A DNA stretch of 64,000 nucleotides. Source: Dipylidium caninum. Lineage: Eukaryota; Platyhelminthes; Cestoda; Cyclophyllidea; Dipylidiidae. The notes below the pieces were generated by a model. The model did no database searches and was not told the DNA's origin. It was given only the letters and a program-made list of their open reading frames with translations. The DNA lies in assembly GCA_017562135.1 (NCBI GenBank), contig QEYB01001237.1:186001-250000 (forward strand), in the 5' to 3' direction. Shown here piece after piece: positions 37,384 through 50,879 of this stretch (position 1 is the first letter of the stretch; the number at the start of each line of letters is the position of its first letter). The translations under genes and the position numbers were made by a program.

Positions 37384-40300
37384 ATGACGTTGTTAGCAGT
37401 GATATACGTCATATGTGGAATACGGCGAGGCGAAATTTCTTTGCCTCAACTGAGAGTTGACACCTTTCACGTAACCTACCCACAAGAGTGGTCCGCATTT
37501 GAGCCGCTAACCCGGTGAGCAGATTTCGGTGCTTAAGACTCGTTGCTGAAGGACCACACATGACAGGATCGAGAGAGTTTATCTACTACTTCGGTACAAG
37601 GCGAGGAAGTTGGTAAATGTGCTCATTAAGCCTGCATTCTCACCTCTCCTTGCAGAATGATGGAATTATCAGTGATGGGGGCTGTCAGCCTCATCTTCCA
37701 ATGGGTACTGCAATGCATCAACGGTGGTCTCCTCAACGTCCTATTCACACCCCACCTCAACCAGACCACCAACGAAACAACGTATGAATACCAGTTGAAT
37801 CAGACGCGTCTCATCAACTACTTCAAGTCTGTGGTTCTAATTTCCGGCAGTGAATTGCCTCTTGACGTGCTGGAGTCCTTTCCTGAGAGCATCGGTGGAG
37901 GCCAGACAGGTGTAAAGATTTCGCCAGAGAGCATCCGAACCGAGAGTCCGTCTTTCTGATTGGGCCACTGGCAGTTGCGATCATAATGCTCGTGGCTATA
38001 ATTGGGCTTATTTTCATAAGCTTATGCACCTTCCTCAAAGGCTGTTGCAGATGCGGCCGTCACAAGGGTGGCAAGAAGTCCAAGGGAAAGCGATCGAAGA
38101 AGGGGACAAAGTCGGGGAGGGCAAAGGCGTCGATCAGAGGGAAGGCAAGGCTGAAGGAGGAAGAAGAGGGAACAGAAGGAGAGGAGGAGGAGGAGGAGAG
38201 GAGGAGGAGGAGACAGAGGTCGGAAGGAGTTTTACAATGGCTACGATGGCTACGCCTTCTATCACCGTGACGACTCGGAGGAAGACGATGACTCGTTGAG
38301 CGAGTCAGACGACAATTCACAGGTTAGCAAGCTGTCCCATCTCATTTCATCTCATTTCATCTCGTCTCGTCTCGCTCGTCTAGTCTCGTATCCTTTTATC
38401 CCATCCCATCGCATCCCATCTTATCCCACGCCATGCCATTTCGATTTCTCGCCTCAACAAATGTAGACCTGTTGGCGAGGCGATTCGCCCAAGAATACGC
38501 TTGTGTCATTCGAATACGGATAGGACATTTGCTCGAGAAAGGACCTGTCTCTAGTCGATTCACTTGCATGTCCCAATGTGTGGAAACGCTAGGGTGGCAT
38601 GTAGCTGAGGGCCAAAGGGGAGAGGGAAGAGGGAAGAGGGAAGAGGGAAGAGGGAAGAGGGAAAAGGGAAGAGGGCAGAGGGAAGAGGGCCGACAAGCGA
38701 ATGTGGTGCTTCTGTCTCTGATGTGAAGAGACGTGAAGAGGGTGACATGAAATCTCATTCATCTCTCGCACAGGTAAAAATAGTTGACTTACTTTGCAGA
38801 ATATAGTGGACCGGATGAAAGGCCTCCTCTCATTCAACCAGCCCACCGCCTTGGACATCGCCGTGGAGGAGCGTCAGGTGAAAATGATGGAGAAGGTGGA
38901 GGAAGTGATGCAGAAATCAGAGTTTCTGAGCAAACATCAAGGTCACGTCTGCTGTGGCTGCCACCTGCTGACAATGCTTCTGGCCATAGTCTACGTGGTC
39001 GGCCTCGTGGTCTGCGTGGTGGTGTATTTCATGGCAGCTGGACAGGTGGTCGAGGTGATGGGCGAACCGCCCACGGACCCGACGACTGTGGAGGAGCAGA
39101 CGGTGTCGTGGTTGGGTGGCAACTCCTCCCACTACAACTTGCCCGCCACCATCACCTTCATCCTCGACGAAGTCCTCAAATTTTTGGACAAAAATGTCGA
39201 CATATTAGTCGCTTCTTTAAATTCCACGATTGGTGGATTGGCTGACAAGCTGACAGTAAGTCGTTGATTTGTTTGATTGGGAACCTACTGCTCCGCCATA
39301 CGTACAGTTTCGGGAGAGTGTAGGAGCGAAGTGAAACATTTGATGAGTGCAGGACCGGCAAAGACTTTGATACTTTGGTTGGTACAAGGGCATTTTCGAT
39401 GAGCTAGCTTTACCAAAAAAACCACGTCGAGATGGTGTTAGGACTTCCCCTAACTACTGCCAGTCTGCTATTTACGTCTGACGTTGCTTGCTTCTGTTTC
39501 GTCTAGCCAACAATAAACGGCGGTGTAAGAAGTGTCTTCGGAAGCTTTCTAGATGCGACAAACATGAGTGCGGTATTCAATCAGACTAAAGTGAATGCCG
39601 AGGCATTCTCCAAACTTTCAGGCGGTATCGGTGTCGTGAAAGGCATGTACAACGAAACAGTAGCCGCCGCTGTGTCGTTAAATGCCACATTTTATGAAAT
39701 CTACAAAGACCTGAAGAATACTCAGTCTCCACCAGCGGTAAGAGCAAGTTCCACAGTCTCGTATGCATAAGACCATACAGTCAATTGCGATGGGTGTTGG
39801 TAGGGATGGAATGAATTCGAAGATTTACCGAATATTTTCATTCTCTTTTCGCTCCAGGATGCGGATATACTGCTTTTCGAGTTCAACAAGAGCAACGTGG
39901 TCTATCCAACGGGCGGGAATAAAGTACAAAATTACTTACCAAAAATTTAAGGAATTGAGTATAAGGGTTGGCAATGTGCATAAAAATTTGCTTAAAATGC
40001 CTGAGGATATCGTCGCCCAGTTTAAGGAGAAGTTCAACTTCACCCAGCAGTTGAATGCCCTGACCGCTCAAATCAACGAAATGGTGGGTCAGGTAAAGCC
40101 GCAGATTGAAGACGTGTCCCAGAAAGTGCCTGAGTACATTAGCCAGGCCAGACCCTACATCGCTCCTGCCGTCTACTCGCCCGCCGGTCTGATGTGCGCT
40201 GCAGCAGTCGTTTTCTTCTCGTGTCTCCTCCTCTTCCTCGCCGAGGCTTGTCATCGTCGGCTCTTCTCGCCAACCGGGAAATCACCGTCACAGCGTGAGT

Positions 40301-41785
40301 TACGAAGACTGTCAGTGACACCACCATTCGACGTCACTCATACTTCTTCTCCTTCTTCTCTTCCTTCTTCCTCCTTCACGGCCGCCTTCTCCACACCCCT
40401 TGGCAGTGGCGGAAGCCATGAAAGCGAGGCAGGGAAGTCGCGTGTGTGGCGGCTGTCGCTTCCTCGTGTGCTCCATCCTCCTCATCCTCGTCGTGGTGCT
40501 GTCCATTCTCGCGGCCGTGGTTCTCATTGTTTTCCACCTTCCTCGCCGTAGAAGTTGTGTCCCTACGTGTCTGCACCTCGTGGAATGAATCAAAGTGACT
40601 GCGTGCTCAACAGTCTAGTGCGTGAGAAGCTTCCTCTACCCAACGAGGACTGGCTCGATTTGACCCCTCCGAGGAACATGTTGTACAGCTTAGGTGTGAC
40701 GTGTGACCCTGCAATCTCAAACGAATCCAAACTGTTGCCGGCGGTTGGGATCACTCGGATCGCAAATCTGACCAAAATGGCGGAGAATCAAAATATCTCC
40801 GGCACCTTGACTGGAATGTGTCCGTAAGTTGTCACATTGTTTATGTCTGTAAAGTGGTCTCCCGAATAATGCACCGCAGAGGCACATGATTTTGTCCATT
40901 GCGATTTAGAAAAATTGCAAGAAAAATTGCCAATGGCGTTGACAAAACAATCATTACAAAAGTTGGGGATATAAGCTCAGCTACCTCTATCCTTGAAGGA
41001 ATTTTCAATTACCTCAGGCCCCATGTAAGTTATGCATCACTAAAGCGCACTAGTCTCGTAACCTGTACGTGTATCATCTTTGGACTGTAGTTTTTCTACC
41101 GTTAAGAAGATTTCATCTCGATTTAGGATGCCGTGATGGAATTAGAGAAGTTCACCAAATGCGATCTGGGCAAGTTGGAATCTCTTTCCATGAATATCAA
41201 GAATCAGAGTACTCAGGCGAAGTTAGATACAGCGATCAACAATTTGAAGAGAAATATGACTTATCTAATGGTGCTACAGAGTAGCTACCAAGTATTGCAT
41301 GACCTGAGCTCCTTGCCAAAAAATATCAGCACTTACGTATCGACTGCAAATCAAACGCTCAGGGTATGTGATTGCAGGAAATTTACCCCTCTAACCGCCT
41401 TCCTACCAGCACCGATTTCGCAGTCTCTTAATGGTTTCCGCCATGTCGTTCCCTCCTTCAGAAATTCGCTAATGAGACGGCAATAAAAGATATACTGGAT
41501 AAAGAGATGATACCAGCATTGTTGGGCCTCTTGGACAAGATTCTCAATCTCAGTGACAGCACGGTGAACGGTTTGGTGCACGAGGTGCTGCCCTGCGGCG
41601 ACTTGCACTACATGACTTCGGCCTTGGTGGCTACGGGGTGCGCGTCGAACGGACTACTTCCACGCTTCTTCGGCTGGGCCCTGGCCCTCACCCTCGCAAC
41701 CCTCTTCACATTCCTCTCCTTCGTGGGCCTCTTCAACCTCTGGTGCATTCAGTCCCACCAGATTAGGCGTTTCTACGGCTCCTAA
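37384..41785 (+). pseudogene. Prominin-like pentaspan membrane glycoprotein, right copy (frame-broken)
   Basis: Exons: 37384-37514, 37656-38322, 38800-39255, 39507-39737, 39858-40294, 40407-40823, 40910-41024, 41127-41363, 41462-41785. All splice sites match those of the left copy, and exons 1, 3, 4, 7, 8 and 9 have identical lengths and phases. Exon 2 is 9 nt shorter, through a +2 change near 37913, -1 near 38118, -2 near 38168 and -8 in the GA array 38176-38212. The first change puts TM1 out of frame and creates a TGA at 37957. Exon 5 has +1 near 39925, giving a TAA at 39948. Exon 6 has +1 near 40530 and +1 near 40555. If the read is correct the full pentaspan cannot be made. Several changes are in homopolymers or simple arrays, so assembly error is a real alternative. 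Both indel groups sum to multiples of three (-9 and +3). Confidence 0.75.
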
Positions 41786-43670
41786 TCCACGTCTGTCCTC
41801 CATCCCGCCACCCTAACAGCCAACGGCCAACAGCCAACAGCCAATATCCAACACACATCTACACTTTCCAAGGTGCCAACTTGTGATAACTGCACATGAC
41901 CTTCCACTGCAGTCTCTCCACTCATTTCTTTGCTCAACTTGCACTTTGTGCAAGGCTTTGTGTCTCAGCTTCCCCTCATCATTCTATGTGTATTTAACTC
42001 ATGAGAGAGGAGAAATTTTCATTATGTCCGCCTCAGACCTTTCCGTCAGCCTTTGGCCTTTCCTTTCAAAAGGCCCTTCATGTTTGCAGATCACAGCTGA
42101 CAGCTCACAGCTCACAGCTCACAAATTGTGAATTGCACCACTCCTTCTCCATCCACTGAATTGCACGTTCCATTCGGCTCTCATGCGAATCCCACATCAC
42201 TGCCAATGCGCTCGTGTTGCAGTCGAGTGAATAGGCAGACCACACTTCTGCAATATGTGCCACCCCTTCTAGGCGGAAGCAAAGTCCTTTCGCGTCCACC
42301 AAAACTAGAAAGAGGATGAAGTGAGAGAGTTCTCACTATCCGGAAGAGCATGTTAGCGGTTGGGGGTTTGGTTGTAGATGGAATAATGAGGAAGAGGAAA
42401 GCGACTAACTCATCTCCTTAACCCACATTTGGCAGGCCTATTTCGTCCACATGAAGGGGCAAATGGGCAGGCGAAAGAACGACTGACAGTCTAGTTTCCC
42501 ATCCAACTAAATTAAATATTAACCACATCAGTGCTTTTCTCCCAGCTCGTTTTATTAATAAGTTCTCGCTCATGCGACTCCCCTTTTTTGACTAAAATTC
42601 TGATGTGATCAACTCAGTGAAGAACAAATACCCTGTCATTTCAAATATTCTCAACGCGTGGGAATATTTAGAACTGGCGACAAGTCGATGGCATTAGCTC
42701 GTCACGAGGCAGGGTAAAATCAGAATGCCATTCGGAACAGAGCCCATTCCATCGGCACGTAAAAGGGCGGTAATTAGGAGCCGTCAGTTTTAAAGTAGCT
42801 TTAGGTTCAATTGCACCTGAAGCATATGGTCTCATTACACTTCCATTCGATGTTGAGCGCAAGCCTTCACTTGTCACGTTCACCTTCAATGGAAATGAAA
42901 CTGCTTTAGCCCGGCCAATTGCTCTCACTTATACTTTTCTTATACCTGTCGGCTGTATGTCTCTAGTGACTACCGGTTAGATGACCCGTGATATGTTTGA
43001 GTGCTCAGCCTTCGTCCTTACGGCAGTCGTCTACCTGGTAGAATCCTCCCGCAGGTAGGAGTCCAGACTACCAAGTGGTGAGTGAAGAAAAAGTACATTA
43101 TTTGTACCCGAACCTTTCGTCACGTTGTGAGGATGTCAAGAGGACGAGGAGGAGGAAAAGGCGGTTCGAGCAATCAAGAAAGGTGCAAGTTACGTGGTGG
43201 GGACCAACAAGGGTAGAGTCGGAGTTGGAAAAAAAGGGTTGACATGACTTCGGTGGTGGCCGTGACGTTGAATGAGAGTCAGTTGCCGCTTTGGTGGTTT
43301 CCTATCGCTTCGTAGGAGAAATTGGTATTGCGGGAGTGGAAAGACGAAGTAGGTGAGTGACACCATACCCCTAAAAACCATAAGATCCAAGGAGGTTCTA
43401 TGATTTGCTACTTTTTTACGAAACGTGATCGCCAGTTTGTCGGTCATTTCAATGTGTGCAATGCCTGGTGGAAATACTGTTGACAGCTAGTCTTGCATAA
43501 TTTGTGTGGAAAAACTGTTTTCCGGGAAAGCATAACAGGCGCAATGTTTTTCAAGTAGGAACAATATGGGAATTAGTAAACAGGGGTCGAAGTGATTGGA
43601 CTTTGAGCAGGAGGAGAGCGACCTCTCACCGGTTGGAAGAGGTGCCACCGGCGTAGACTTTGCGACACCC

Positions 43671-43683
43671 CACCCCCCCCCCC
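43671..43683. repeat. Poly-C run
   Basis: About thirteen consecutive C residues; a likely site of indel error. Confidence 0.85.
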
Positions 43684-44149
43684 AGGTTTATCTCCAGGCA
43701 GCTTCCTTATCAAAGTTGGCTGGTTGCGTAAGCAGCAAGGACAGAAGTAAAGGGATTTCATTGCAAATGTAGTTACACGCTGAGGAGAAATGAGGAAGCT
43801 ATGTATTTTATTCACGTTATGGGAAAGACGAAGCCGGAGCAAGGTGGAAGAAAGACACTTGTCACTTGATTAGACATAAAGAAATAATGGGGGGAGGGGG
43901 CAGCAGTCGGTAGCAAGGATTTGGAGAAGAGCTTCCAATTAACGGCGTGTTCTTGCCATTGCCTGCAAGGCACGGCAAAAGGAGGGCAGAATAATGCCTC
44001 CTACCAAAAGTGGGCGTGAGAAGAAGGTCGTCAAAATATAAATCGTTGACGTCAAATAGTTCAATGGTCTCCTTGTATAGACGAGTAGTAGGACTTTGGA
44101 AGACAATTTGGGTCGAGCAACTTCCAGGGTCGTTTTCTTTAACGGTACT

Positions 44150-44310
44150 ACCCTTTTGCTGACGCTTGATATCCGCACCTTCCTTGTTAGTAACTCCGCA
44201 CTGTATGGTCCTGCTATTCACGCAGCTCGCGTTTTCTATGTCCTTCACTTTCGCCGTTAGCAACCATGACAAGAGACAGTGTCCACGGCGCCAACATGCA
44301 AACTTTTATG
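44150..44310 (+). repeat. Repeat R1, diverged copy
   Basis: It shares TGATATCCGCACCTTCCT with 151-168, TGGTCCTGC, a TTTTCTATGTCCTTCACTTTCGCCG stretch against TTTTCTCTGTCCTCCACTTATGCCCG, and CAACCATGACAAGAGACAGTGTCC against CACCATGACAGAAGTCAGTGTAC. A further short match to this element, GCATGACATGAGACGGTGTCC, lies at 46,498-46,520. Confidence 0.6.
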
Positions 44311-47300
44311 CGCGGTGTGAAATAGGGGAATATGGCTTGGTACTAGTCAAATGTGGAAATAGATTTTTTTTCACTTACCGAATCTAACCGCTCTGACACA
44401 AACGTTTCTACGGACTCCTAATGCCTCATCTCGAATTTATTTGAGCAGTCAACACCAAAATGCTTTGCAAACGTAAGCCACAGTGCAGGGCCATATGCTA
44501 TTTCTCCTCCTGAGACAATTTATTAAGCGTATAAGTTGAAAGCCTGCAGGCATTTTCACTGTTTACAAGTGTAATGCTATTGCCCACACCGCAACAGCGA
44601 GGGCGCGTATCGCGCTTTGGAGAAGGAAAGTGGCGCTGTTGATGTGAGCAGATGCGACGCTGGTCGGGCACGAGAGAGCAGAGCAGATTGGGCTTAAATA
44701 GTGTGGGTTGTAGGGAGTGTCGATCAGCCAACATTCCATTAAAATCAGCGTTTCGAAAACATTTGTGTCATCACAATTGTGAAATGGCTGCATGCTGCAC
44801 GCAAACTGCACAGGGGAGGCTGAATCGTGGACGGTTTTTTGTCTATACTTCGGACATTCATAGGAGTCCTCGCACCTGCTCACGTATTACTGGCGCACTA
44901 GTGCTCCATCGGGCGAGGGACAGGCCATGTGATAATTCATCAGACAATCTCCTGCCTATCTGCTAAAATCACAAGAATCTAAGCTTAATTCCCTCCCCAA
45001 CTGGCAACCACAACGACAAAGGAGATGCAGGGGACTTCGTCAATGGAGTTGCTATCACTGCCGGAACGGGTGATGATGAGTGCAGAAGCCGTTTGTGGAT
45101 GAAGTGAAAGAAATGCTGGGGAATCTCTAGAAATACGTCGTGACACCATCGACGTCGGATGTACTTGAAGTGGATCACTGTGAGGTTGGTGACTGCAAGC
45201 AGGCCTATCATGCACATCATGGAGTTGCAACACTGTGCCACCACGAATCACCAAAGATGGTGATTTGAGCTCGTGAGGATTTGAGGGTGGCACAATGATT
45301 CGTGAGTGAGGTGTGTCTTGATACTGCTCTTCATGCCATTCGTGAAGACGAGTGAGAGTTAAAAAGCGTTGGTATGCGGACAACTTCCAATTGACTGACA
45401 GTGTGTAACCACACGACAGCGCTACATACACGTGCAGAAAACTCACAGAAAGTTTGGGAGCAATATATGAAAGCAGATAATAAAATGCTACCAAAAGTCT
45501 TGTTAGTAGACTAAGCTGTGGTACGTGGAAGAGAGCAAACTGAGCTCCCCGTTGGCCGAGACTTCCATTAACATCCACTGGGATCTTCAGCCTCCCTTTT
45601 CTCGCCTCCACGGGGCTGAGGCAGAGATTTTTTGAATTTCTTCCAAAGCCTTGCATCCGCGGCGTGCAGTTCCGCTGCCAGATTTGAGCTCTGATGCTTT
45701 TTGAAATCCTCTTTATTATGAGTTTAGATGTCCTTTACCTGGTGGCGATTGGTAAAACCATCGAAAGAATCTGGACTTCAGAAATATTAGGATAAAACTC
45801 GTAACACCAACCACCTGGAATCCGAGCAAACAAAATCTTCGAAGGTCTAAGCTATACTCACCACTTCGATCGGAAACTTGCTTTTATTCTTCCCATCCAC
45901 CGGGGACTTTAGCCTCATCTTACGACTCTACTAGGGTCGGGAGGAGTCTCATGGATTTTTCCAATTGCCGATCCTCGGTCTGGCCTTCTTTGCAACCTTC
46001 TCAAGCACTTTGGAACTGATGTATGGATGTGAGCATCGATTCTGTTCACGCGCCTTCTCAAAGCGGTAGAGGGGTTAGACAAGCTACGATTATATACAAA
46101 AGAATGGATCGGAGAGTGAAGTGAGCGATGAGATTCCGGAGGTGTATCCTTCTTCCACACCAACTCCTCTTTTTCCTTGACTTCTAGTAGACGCATACTT
46201 GCGTGAACACTTAAGAGTGCAAATTCACACCGGTGCATGACATGACGGTGATCGCATTTAGTAAGTGACCTAACACTCCGCTCCCAACCCTGCTAACACA
46301 CGAAGGACAAGTGCCGCGCCCCACCACACTCCATCACGCTCATCCTCCATTTCATATAAATGAATGATTCTTTTCTGTCACTGTCACCCTGATACGCCTG
46401 TAGAATATATACTTTCCGCGTAAGTACATACGGCATGGGCTGCTGCTGTCGACGCGCCAATTCTTGTTTCCTCATCAGTTCATTTACGGCCGCTGGCCAG
46501 CATGACATGAGACGGTGTCCTCTCTTCACAACCACCCCCTTTCAAGCTCATTTTTATCGACTGGAGAATATCGCTCGTACCTCCTTTCCACCCAGTGGCA
46601 GAGTGTCTTCCCGCCCGCTTTCGCTACTTCTACAACAAACTTTCATCTGCCGCCGACGTCATCATTGTCTTTTCACACCTCATTTCTAATCCGTTTGTGG
46701 GAGAGGAGAGAATGAATTTAGAACCCATTCTTTCATGTGTCGCAAGTATGGCTGTGGAGTCTCAGAAGGCAAATCGAGTTTGCAGCATTTAAACGGGAAA
46801 AGGAGGGGACTGGCACAGAGGAGCACTTTCAACTCAAATTTACTAAAAGTTGTGCCAACCACGGAACAAAAAGGTCTGGCTAAAATCGAATGAGAACTCC
46901 GTGATTACGCAAAGTGGTGGAACAGATTAGCGCGTTGCGGGCATGGGCCTATAACCTGATCTAGATCGCCGCCTAAACCGGCCGGAAGATAGTCACATCT
47001 GCACAGATACCTGCTGCGGGCATCAGCAGGCAAGCTCACGACGTTTTAGCTAGCGCGATCTTCTCCCTTTCAAATGCAACGCACGAGAATAATTCCCAGG
47101 GACGCCTCTTAACGAAAGTCAAGTGTTTGCATTCATCGCTCAATCGAACCAATTCAACCTACGAGGTGACTTCGGTCTCCTTCTCTTTCGACACGAATAC
47201 CCACGTGACATGCGCAGCGCAGCGCTTTAAGGTACCATCTCCCATCTGCCCATGACTTCGTCATTTTGTCCATTTCTTGGTATGTCCTCAGTACTTCCTC

Positions 47301-50300
47301 CGACCTTCCAAAAGCAGCTGCCAATTCCATGAAAGTGTGTGGTCTATGACACGGCGGTGGGTTAGCTTTGAACTGGGAGTGGAATTTAGGAGGAGAATAA
47401 TAACGTGTGATCAACTGTTTTACGGACGGGGTGCGGTGAAGCACTGGAAATCTAGGCGAAAACTGTCGAGAAAATTCAATGCAAACGTGTAGGTAGAGAG
47501 GTGAAAATTGAAGAAAAAAGTGCAGGTAAAGAGCATTGCAACTGATACCAGGAAAATGTTAAAACTGCAACACTGATGAGTGACGGGGACGAGGGACGAA
47601 TGACCATGGTGGAGAAGAAGGCGGTGAAGATGTGGTTTGCACTTCAATGAGAGTATAGTTTGGACCTCCGACGGCTTTGTGGAGAGGCTTAGTGGTGAAC
47701 ATCTCTCTCTTTAAGGAACGCACGTGAAGTAATCGAGACCCCATTCCAGCCAGAAGCTGGAGCTCGGCTGTCATCCTCCAACAAAGGAAATAAGGGCTTA
47801 TTCCATTTTTTTGTTTTTGTTAACTTGAAGAAACCCAATGCCAATATGAGAAGCAGGGCAGCAGAGAATGGACATTAAAGGAGAGGTGGAGGTTGTGGAA
47901 ACGTAAAACAAGGTGTTAAAATAATGTAGTCAGGTCGTCTCTGAGGTAGTTGACACCTGGAGATATTCATGTGCGCTGATTTTCTCAGCATCATTCCACT
48001 TGTTGCATTCATCTTGAACCAGAAATCACTCAACTCAGCTACAATGAGGTGAAATTGCAGCCGCGTAGTCTTGTCCACCGTCTCACTTATCTACGCCTTC
48101 GTAGATCAAATTTCCCTCCCCAGTGCGTAGTTTCATCACAGAGCGAGACGTTGGTGCTCCGTTCCGCGATTTGCTACGACGATGGTGGCTCTGAGGCCCA
48201 AAGCTTCACTCCTCCACATGCACAGTTGCGATGAAGCCTTAGCATATTCTCGACTAGTTTTGTTGTGCTTGATAGCGCCTCGTGATTAGGCTTCCTCCCT
48301 CTTTCTCCCTTTGATTTCAATCCACCAGTCAAAAGGGAACGCAAACCACTGTGCCGATAGAAGGAATAGTTTCGACTCACCCGGTTAAAGTAACTCAAAT
48401 AGATGGGTACTAGTAGTAAGAGTATGCTCAACTACCGCAGCATTATCCTGCACCCGAGTGCCATCCAGGCTTCCAAGAGTTGGACTTTCTTCCTCGAATT
48501 CTGCCCCAGTTGGAGACTGCTGCACCATCAAGTTGGAGGTGTCTGTCAGACATGGCCGTCGCGTGTGTGACCGCATTAGGGCCAGAGAGTGTCAATGAGT
48601 AACACTAAGGCGGTCTACAATCTCGCCTCCTACAATCACTTGAGGCAGTGAGAGACTGTGTGCAGCGAGGGCACTCATTCGGCACATGAGGCTTCATGGC
48701 CAGTGGGAAGAAGACTGACGTGGGCGCAGCGGAATTTGTTGGCCTCTGTGCTCATTTGACTGGATTTGCATCCACGACGAGTTGACCAACATTATATAGC
48801 CGCGAAAGCGAAGACGTCATCATCGTCATCAGCATCATCACCGTTATTCACTACTTAGTAATTAGAAAGAATCGCCCTAACGACAAGATGCTGCTTGAAC
48901 GAGAAACGCCACGGTAACAAAGAGAAATTGAAAGCACCCGTACAAGTAGGAACATGAAGCGGTTTGGTCTCAGTGCCAAATCTTCTTTGTGTCAGATGTC
49001 AATTTACACGTTTAACGGAGCACATCTGCTACGTTGGTGTCGCAGCAATTGCCAGTTGGAGAAGTAATGCATCTTTAGCGGGAGGGTATTTTGAGGCCTG
49101 TAAATTGTCCACCTTCTCGACTCAAGCCACCCAGCCAAAATTCAGCTGCTAAAATACGCACAGACCTTCTTGTTTCAAGTCGCCCACAAGCGAAGGCTCT
49201 CCGATCTTGTGGACACTACAGAAAGCAAAAAGCCAACTGAATTTCATAAAGGTAGTGCTCACTTTTTACAATTTGGCGCTAGAAAGTCCAGCATTTCCCG
49301 ACCCTAAAAGAGGAGATATTGAGAGCAGAATGAGAAAATAAGGCTCAAATAGGGAATCGTAGAAAGTAAAGCAGACGCCAATCCTACCCATCAGGGTCAT
49401 GGTTGCAGACCTAGCCGCCTCCTTGTGGAGGCCGCCAGAGTGGGAGGGCTTGATTGACCCCATCAAATCTCCGTTTCTTAACACAAACGCCTGTGTTTGG
49501 TGTTACTCTTACTTGACAATAGTGCGACTGGCGAAAGCAGACTCTGAGGATGTGAGAAAGCATTGGGAAGGTGGGCGGATGGGCGGTGAACAGCAAGACT
49601 CCAAGCAAAAGCATGAACGGCAGTCGATACGTAGGCTCGTCCACCATCTCCGCGACTGATCGGTTGTTAGCAGTCTGCCATCCTCACGATATTTCCGTCT
49701 TCCGGCCGAGGCTAGCGGATGCCACTCTCGACCTCTCCACTCTGTCTGAGCGCCTACTTCCTTGCCCCCCTCTTCTCCTCGCCTCAACTGAATTGAGAAT
49801 TTGTCGGAGACGGGGGTCAGGAATGTGTTGGCTGTCTGAACTCAGCTTTAAATAAGCGAGTGGCAATGCGCAAACTTGCAATGCTAAGCTGGAGATGAAG
49901 CCATTGACGCCGTCCGTCTCAATTAACGAACCTTCATTCATTTCTCCCAACCGCTCTAATTCTAACGCCCAGACCACTTATTTGCCCGCAAAGCGCAGAG
50001 ATAATTAATCATGATTTAGGCAGTGTTGTCTTGGAATTCAGCGCCGTGAGGTCAATGCTAACAGCTTATCTTCCATAAGAGTTGAGGCTTATTTGGCCAA
50101 CGACTTGGCGGAATATTGGATGACAGATGCAGTGGAGGGAGTCGCGCGGGACGGACAAGCGGTTGCAGCAAAGTCTGATACTTCACCAAGCTAACATCGA
50201 CAAAAGCACCATACTCGAATTCTCGGACTCAGCGAGGGCTGTGGACCTAGCGACGACACATGGACTTGTCCCTGGAAAGTAGTAGTCAGATGTGTGGGAG

Positions 50301-50879
50301 TGCTCATCGGCAATGAAAAGGAAGGATGCTCTATTTGAGTGTAACAAAAAGACAGAAACAGGTGTAGTTCAGTTCCGTCCAGTCGGGTGGGGGGGTGCTT
50401 GCATGAGGGGAAAAGGAAGCCGGTGAAATGATCCTCTTAACATTCTCCAAAATAGCCTTTCACAGTGTCTTCCTTCGATAGGGCAAAAGGCCAGAAGAGA
50501 TTGTGCCCTGCACCGCGGAATTCCACGTCATCGCCTGGTCTTGTGTTATCCCACAGCAGACCTCTGTAGCGTACCTCGAGCGCGGTATGCTGCATCTTCG
50601 TAAGTTCTGTAGGAGAGGACACAGGAGGCAATAATGTTGATCACTTTGTCAGAACACATCCCTGAGATGCCTGGCCAACGCAGGTGGCTCTAGATTTCCA
50701 CCACTCATTGACGAGGCACGCGAAACCTCGTCAGCGTCGGTGACCAAGACAATTCATCATGCCACAGCCGAAACAGTTACTGTAAAGAGAATATCCTTTT
50801 AAAGTGGCCTCTTTCCTCTCTGCCAAACCTAGTCCACCCTCCCCCTATTCCTTCCCCTTCTCGTAGTCAGTAACGACTG

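Larger units (their letters stand above)
30561..42470. repeat. Right arm of the large inverted duplication
   Basis: This is the mirror partner of 10,680-20,050. It carries the broken prominin copy, the truncated mariner remnant and an extra segment of about 2.96 kb (32,905-35,862) absent from the left arm. Compared with the left arm it has contracted GGAA and GGGAT arrays, expanded AGAGGGA arrays and longer homopolymer runs (for example poly-G at 32,558-32,575). Confidence 0.95.

Noticed and set aside
44969..45300. Minus-strand peptide with a hydrophobic run followed by VIHF...RRRWCHDVFLEI, reminiscent of the TM3-loop junction of Cys-loop (nicotinic) receptors.
   Set aside because: Only the W-x3-VFLE spacing agrees; the hallmark HHRSP/HFRGP block and TM1-TM2 exons are missing and no flanking exons were recognised. 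Too weak to call.
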